Source: Thinopyrum elongatum (lineage: Eukaryota; Streptophyta; Magnoliopsida; Poales; Poaceae). From it: a stretch of DNA of 64,000 bases. The translations under genes and the position numbers were made by a program. Below are positions 60,422 through 64,000 of the stretch, piece by piece. The notes below the pieces were generated by a model, which saw nothing but the letters and a program-made list of their open reading frames with translations, made no database searches and was not told where the DNA came from. The stretch is taken from the NCBI GenBank assembly GCA_011799875.1, contig CM022302.1, positions 180,288,942 through 180,352,941 of the forward strand. Direction: 5' to 3'. Positions within the stretch are counted from its first letter, which is position 1. Each line of letters begins with the position of its first letter.

Positions 60422-60501
60422 CTTTAGTCGCGGTTGGTGGCTCCAACCGGGACTAAAGGCCCCCCTTTAGTCCCGGTTGGAGCCACCAACCGCGACTAAA
60501 G
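60422..60501. repeat. Perfect 37-bp inverted repeat, second cassette
   Basis: 60422..60458 is the exact reverse complement of 60465..60501, with only 6 bp between. The arm length equals that of the 53515 hairpin, but the arm sequence differs at several positions (CGCGGTTGGTGGC here, GGTTCGTGCC there). A further palindrome follows at 60539..60577 (CCTTTAGTCCCGGTTGG and its complement around GTGGAT). Confidence 0.92.
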
Positions 60502-60584
60502 ATGGTCGCTTCCCGCCACTTGGCCTGGCCAAAATTGACCTTTAGTCCCGGTTGGTGGATCCAACCGGGACTAAAGGTGCCTCC

Positions 60585-60590
60585 TATATA
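60585..60590 (+). promoter_or_regulatory. TATA box of the second CACTA cassette
   Basis: TATATA follows GGGACTAAAGGTGCCTCC, the same arrangement as at 53681. It could drive transcription through the SNF2 palindrome and the downstream ORFs. No other start signal is visible. Confidence 0.5.
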
Positions 60591-61533
60591 TACAACACTT
60601 ATGAATTTTTCAGTTTCTCTCTGCTTCTTCGTCTCTTCGAACAGAGGACATCGCCGCCGCCGCCGACGCGCCGCCAGGCTGCCCCGACGCCGTCGCTGCC
60701 CCCGACGCGCCGCCCCCCGTCATCGCGCGCCGCCCCCCGTCGCCGCCCCCATCGCGCCGCCCCCCGTCACCGCCCCCGTCGCGCGCCGCCCCTTGTTGCC
60801 TCGCCTCGCCGGCCGTCGCCCCGCTGTGAGCCCCTGCCGCCATGGCCGCCGTCCCATCGATCGAGCCCGCACACACACACACACATGCATGAACACACAC
60901 ACACACGCACACACACACACACATATTTTCTTATTTTCTGTTTTTGTGTTTTTTAGTTTTTTATACTTTTAGTTATGGAAATGTTAGATGAATTAGATAT
61001 ATAAATGTTAGATGAATGTTTTTTTAGTTTTTTATACTTTTAGTTATAGAAATGTTAGATGAATTTTAGATATATAAATGTTAATTAGATGAATTTTGAC
61101 ATTTTTTTTCACTAGATGATTACATGTATATTGAAAAAAGTTTGAATGTTGCATATTTCACGATGCAACATTTGATCCAATGTAACTAGATGCAAGAATT
61201 TTGACATATGTCAAAGTTTGATCATATGTCAAAGTTTGAATTTTGACATATGCAACATTTGATCATATGTCAAAGTTTGATCTAGTGAAATATGATCAAA
61301 TATGCAACATTTGATCATATGTCAAAGTTTGAATTTTGACATAGATGCAAAAATGACATAGATGTACATTTGAGAGGAAGTTTGAATTTTGACATCCAAT
61401 GTAACTAGAATTTTTGACATTTGATCCAATGTATAGCAATTAGTATTTGCAAAAGTTGCATATTTTAATGTTGTATTTGCAAAAGTTTGTTATGTATTCG
61501 CAATTAATTAGTATATGTATGTATAGTACAATA
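60591..61533 (+). other. Leader region: GC-rich, (AC)n microsatellite and AT-rich direct repeats
   Basis: 60640..60840 is GC-rich (CGCCGCC, CCCCGTC repeats). 60868..60924 is an imperfect (AC)n microsatellite. 61190..61400 repeats CATATGTCAAAGTTTGA and TTTTGACATA several times. Open frames here follow the composition and have no domains. Confidence 0.6.
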
Positions 61534-62069
61534 GATTCTCTTAGTCCTTTAATAAGGGATTTATCAAGAATGCCCCCATTATGGATGTGCACAAGTTGAT
61601 CCATTTTTTTCTGATCTCATCTATATATATATTCTTTTATATGTCACATTGTCTGTCAAAGTATTGAAGAAATCCATGGCTTCATCATTAGCCGGAAGTA
61701 ACAGGCGCATGATGGTACGAAGCTCTCCAAAGTTGTTTTGGAACGGAGTCCTTGATAGGATAATTCGCTTTTTGGTACGAATTTCAGCAAAGGCCTTCCA
61801 AATAGCGATATTCGGAAGGCTCTTGCTGAACTTCGTACCAAAAAGCTAATTATCCTATCAGGGACTCCGTTCCAAAACAATTTGAAGAGCTTCGTACCAT
61901 CATGCGCCTGTTACTTCCGGCTAATAATGAAGCCATGGTTTTCTTGAATCCTTTGACACTAGACAACGTGACATATAGAAGGGTAGATGAGATCAGGAAA
62001 AATATGGACCATTGTTTGCACATCCAGAATGGCGTATTTTGTTAAATCCCTTAAAGGTTAAGAGAATTC
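61534..62069. repeat. Spacer-less palindrome made from a SNF2-family ATPase gene fragment
   Basis: The sequence folds back on itself around 61806/61807; the arms are about 270 bp each and roughly 85-90% complementary by eye. The right arm read on + gives DIRKALAELRTKKLIILSGTPFQNN, then after a one-base loss FEELRTIMRLLLPANNEAMVF (conceptual reading in two frames). The GTPFQNN block is SNF2 helicase motif III. Further on it reads VDEIRKNMDHCLHIQNG; the left arm read on - has the matching part with MDFFNTLTDNVTY. The downstream pattern suggests a plant CLASSY/DRD1-like SNF2 protein, but that subgroup is inferred from memory. Neither arm is intact coding sequence. Confidence 0.75.
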
Positions 62070-62187
62070 ATTATGATTCTAAATCCTATTCCTAGCCAGG
62101 GACTAAAGGTTTTCCTTGTATATTAAGAAATCACAATCCAAACATTTAAAAAATGTTACATTTACATAGAATTTGTTCTCGACGTCA

Positions 62188-62496
62188 ATGATGCCTGGCC
62201 CGCATCCTCATCGTCGACCCGTTCGCGATGACGTCCTGCTTAAGAGGCGCCATGTCCGGGACTGGGCTCCGCCGGGCTGGCACTGGGAGGTGCTACCTTC
62301 AGGGGCGCGCATCTTGGTGAGGAACCCAGGTCCCGTCGTCGAGCCGGAGCTTCTTTGGTGGCGGGCGCGTGGGCCACATTCGGTGCGGAGGCTGGCGTCC
62401 CCCACGGAGGTGGTACGTCACCATGTTAGGGAGGAGGACGAGCACGTCTGTCGCTACATGGTTGCGTTGGACGTCAGGTTCTCCAATACCTGGTAG
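62188..62496 (+). CDS. Hypothetical small protein of the CACTA region
   Basis: This is an intact frame of 102 codons from ATGATG at 62188 to TAG at 62496. The product is Arg/Pro/His-rich with several tryptophans (RDWAPPGWHWEVLPSG, ELLWWRARGPHSVRR). No domain is recognised. The composition and Trp spacing look like real protein sequence, and the frame sits between the SNF2 palindrome and the Ptta-type gene. It could be an exon of the same gene, since the TGGTAGGTT at its end could hide a GT donor. Function unknown. Confidence 0.45.
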   Translation: MMPGPHPHRRPVRDDVLLKRRHVRDWAPPGWHWEVLPSGARILVRNPGPVVEPELLWWRARGPHSVRRLASPTEVVRHHVREEDEHVCRYMVALDVRFSNTW

Positions 62497-62809
62497 GTTC
62501 TTCAGGGATCTCACCCGAGCTATGATCCTGTGATGGTTCCTTCTCTTTGGGTGTCCACCGCGAGTGAACTAGATTATTCGATAGTATTCGATCTATATTA
62601 GCTAGTGATGTATTCGAGATTATAATTATTCGATAATATTCGAGACGATGTATTCGAGATTATATTCGATGATTCATATCAATTATTCGGATTATTCGAG
62701 ATGCATATTATCTACTATGATTCAGTTTTTCCTTATTGATTGCATGCATGCATTCTAATTTGAATACTAAATTGTTTTATCTTTCTTCTGGATTAGTTAA
62801 ATAAAAGCT
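62497..62809. other. AT-rich spacer with clustered TATTCGA repeats
   Basis: Between 62575 and 62700 the motif TATTCGA/TTATTCGA occurs about eight times. No gene is seen. Confidence 0.5.
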
Positions 62810-64000
62810 ATGGACAATACCGGCAGAGAAGGAGAAGAGGCCCTGTTCGACATCATACGCTCCCCGAGCCTAGATGGGAATGAAGAAGATGACGGCTCGC
62901 AATATCTGAACCCTACCGATGAGGGTATGATATTTGATGAAGACGAACGAATAGATGAAGTCCAGACCTTCGATGACGAAGGAAATGTTGTTCTTGAAAT
63001 AACAAAGACCGGCGAGGTATATTTATATAAGCAGGCATCTGGTGATCATCACATGTTTTAATTGATTTGTATATATATTAACGAATCGATCTTTCTTCCC
63101 TTAACCCTCCGGATCGAGCAAATCTTCTACAAGCAGCAGGACAGTTCGAGGCCCGGCCAAAAAGTTGAAGGATGGTGTAAAGTACAACATCGATGCCATC
63201 AAACCTAATGGCGAACCGCGCGAACCTAAGAAGAATGTGAACAAGTTCATTCGTCAATGCAGAGTTATTGTCAGGGACCAAATCCCGATCTCCATTCAAG
63301 AATGGAAAAAGCCAGCAAAGGAACTTCCAGATGTTACTTTTGTCGACCAAAGAGCAAAAGATGGGCTTTGGGAATCTCTCATGTCACATTTCACCCTACC
63401 AGATCATTTCACTGATGCAGATGTGGAGAAAGTCAAGAACGCTGCTCTTAGGAAGATGGCGATAGCATTCAACAACCACAAGAAAAGTATATGGGCCACG
63501 TACGTCAATGCAGGAAAGAAGACTCCAGCATTCAAGGGAACACTAGAGAAGGCAAGAGATCACTGGGACGCTTTTGTGAAATTCAAGGAATCGGAAGTAG
63601 CTCAGGAACGGTCGAGAAAAAATAAGATTAATGCCGCGAAAAAGGAGTGGCACCATAAGCTGGGGCTAGGTGGCTACGAGGTGGCCCGGCCTAAGTGGGA
63701 TCTCGCTAAGCAAGAGATGATGGATGCAGGGGTCACTCCAGTTACATTGAGCTAGCCCCCCAGGTCCAGGACTTGGTTCTATGCGCATGGGGGGACGTTG
63801 GACCCAAAGACAGGCGAGGTTTTGGAGCGTGCAAGTCTTAAAGGAGCCGATGTGCGTATACTTGTTGCAATAGAAGAGGCTCGAATGGGGGTGTTCAAGC
63901 CCAACAGAGAGAACGACGAGCTTATGCGCGCCCTGAAGAATCTTGAACACCCGGGAAGAACACGAGGCAAAGGCGTTGTTCCGTGGTTTGAGGGGTTTGC
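62810..64000 (+). pseudogene. Ptta/En/Spm-type plant transposase (CACTA second protein), incomplete and broken
   Basis: Exon 1 is 62810..63016 (69 codons, acidic, MDNTGREGEEALFDI to ITKTGE), ending at a GTATAT donor. The second exon reads from about 63105: SGSSKSSTSS, GPAKKLKDGVKYNIDAIKPN, then QCRVIVRDQIPISIQEW, HFTLPDHFTDADVEKVK, KSIWATYVNAGKKTPAFKG and HHKLGLGGYEVARPKW. These are the signatures of plant transposases of the Ptta/En/Spm group. TAG at 63753..63755 stands where relatives have tryptophan. The same frame then continues (WFYAHGGTLDPKTGEV) to the window end. The expected 3' splice site before 63105 reads AA rather than AG. This protein is thought to bind subterminal repeats; that role here is inference. 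Confidence 0.75.

Larger units (their letters stand above)
53515..60577 (+). mobile_element. CACTA element 2 (TNP2-carrying), right limit uncertain
   Basis: The left edge carries inverted TTTAGTCCCGGTT repeats typical of Triticeae CACTA elements; a clean CACTA tip is not visible. Inside, in order, are a TATA box, an accessory coiled-coil/TM gene, a TNP2 transposase pseudogene, a 337-bp tandem array and a GC-rich block with TTTAGTCCCGG repeats again at 60422..60577. The latter could be the right subterminal region, or the promoter of a second gene in the same element; the Ptta-type gene beyond 62810 would then be its second protein. Confidence 0.65.

Overview
This window is plant nuclear DNA, almost certainly from a large-genome grass of the Triticeae (wheat, goatgrass or barley type). 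The evidence is nested transposons with Triticeae-style signatures: CACTA elements with TTTAGTCCCGGTT subterminal repeats, an Angela/BARE-like Copia LTR and a gypsy element with about 4-kb LTRs. Only one convincing host gene is present, a DUF247 gene on the + strand (exons 44079..44467 and 51096..52404). An intact AP2/ERF reading frame (50297..50842) lies inside that gene's intron, but it appears to be carried by a small TIR transposon.

Layout. From 1 to 27796 is the right-hand part of a CACTA element (CACTA-1). It has a decayed TNP2 transposase on the - strand (1..2894). Two broken accessory genes lie on the + strand, a GRF-type zinc finger/coiled-coil/TM protein and an acidic nuclear-like protein. 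Subterminal repeats run from 27300 to the CACTA terminus at 27796. A gypsy retrotransposon has inserted into CACTA-1 and now forms a tandem LTR-internal-LTR-internal-LTR array (3623..25466), with one 5-bp target duplication (AAGTT) at the outer ends. Both internal regions encode a decayed gag-pol with a chromodomain-like tail.

From 27797 to 44000 is older repeat debris: a 672-bp non-LTR insertion with a 17-bp target duplication, a long C-rich tract, a heavily decayed Copia element with a short LTR, a LINE RNase H fragment, a Mutator-like non-autonomous element with a 9-bp target duplication, and a duplicated copy of the DUF247 upstream region interrupted by a LINE fragment and MITE-like foldbacks.

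The 6.6-kb DUF247 intron holds a hAT-like foldback, a non-LTR insertion (45511..49067) that was itself hit by an LTR element now reduced to a solo LTR (46484..48645), and the ERF-carrying TIR element. Downstream of the gene a second copy of the same non-LTR family (about 52598..53514) runs into CACTA-2.

From 53515 to the end lies CACTA-type DNA on the + strand. It contains a perfect 37-bp inverted repeat and TATA box, a two-exon coiled-coil/TM accessory gene (54198..54642), a TNP2 transposase broken by two in-frame stops (54722..58072) and a 337-bp tandem array with dimeric higher-order structure. A second promoter-like cassette with its own perfect 37-bp inverted repeat follows (60422..60590), then a spacer-less palindrome built from a SNF2-ATPase gene fragment (61534..62069), a small unknown ORF and a broken Ptta/En/Spm-type transposase gene running off the window. 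Whether 60.4-64 kb is the second half of CACTA-2 or a separate element cannot be settled from this window.

The most unusual points are the SNF2 palindrome inside a transposon, the tail-anchored-looking accessory proteins of both CACTA elements, the ERF reading frame on a TIR element inside a host intron, and the separately loaded duplicate promoters of the DUF247 gene. Family assignments rest on motif recognition; no database search was run.
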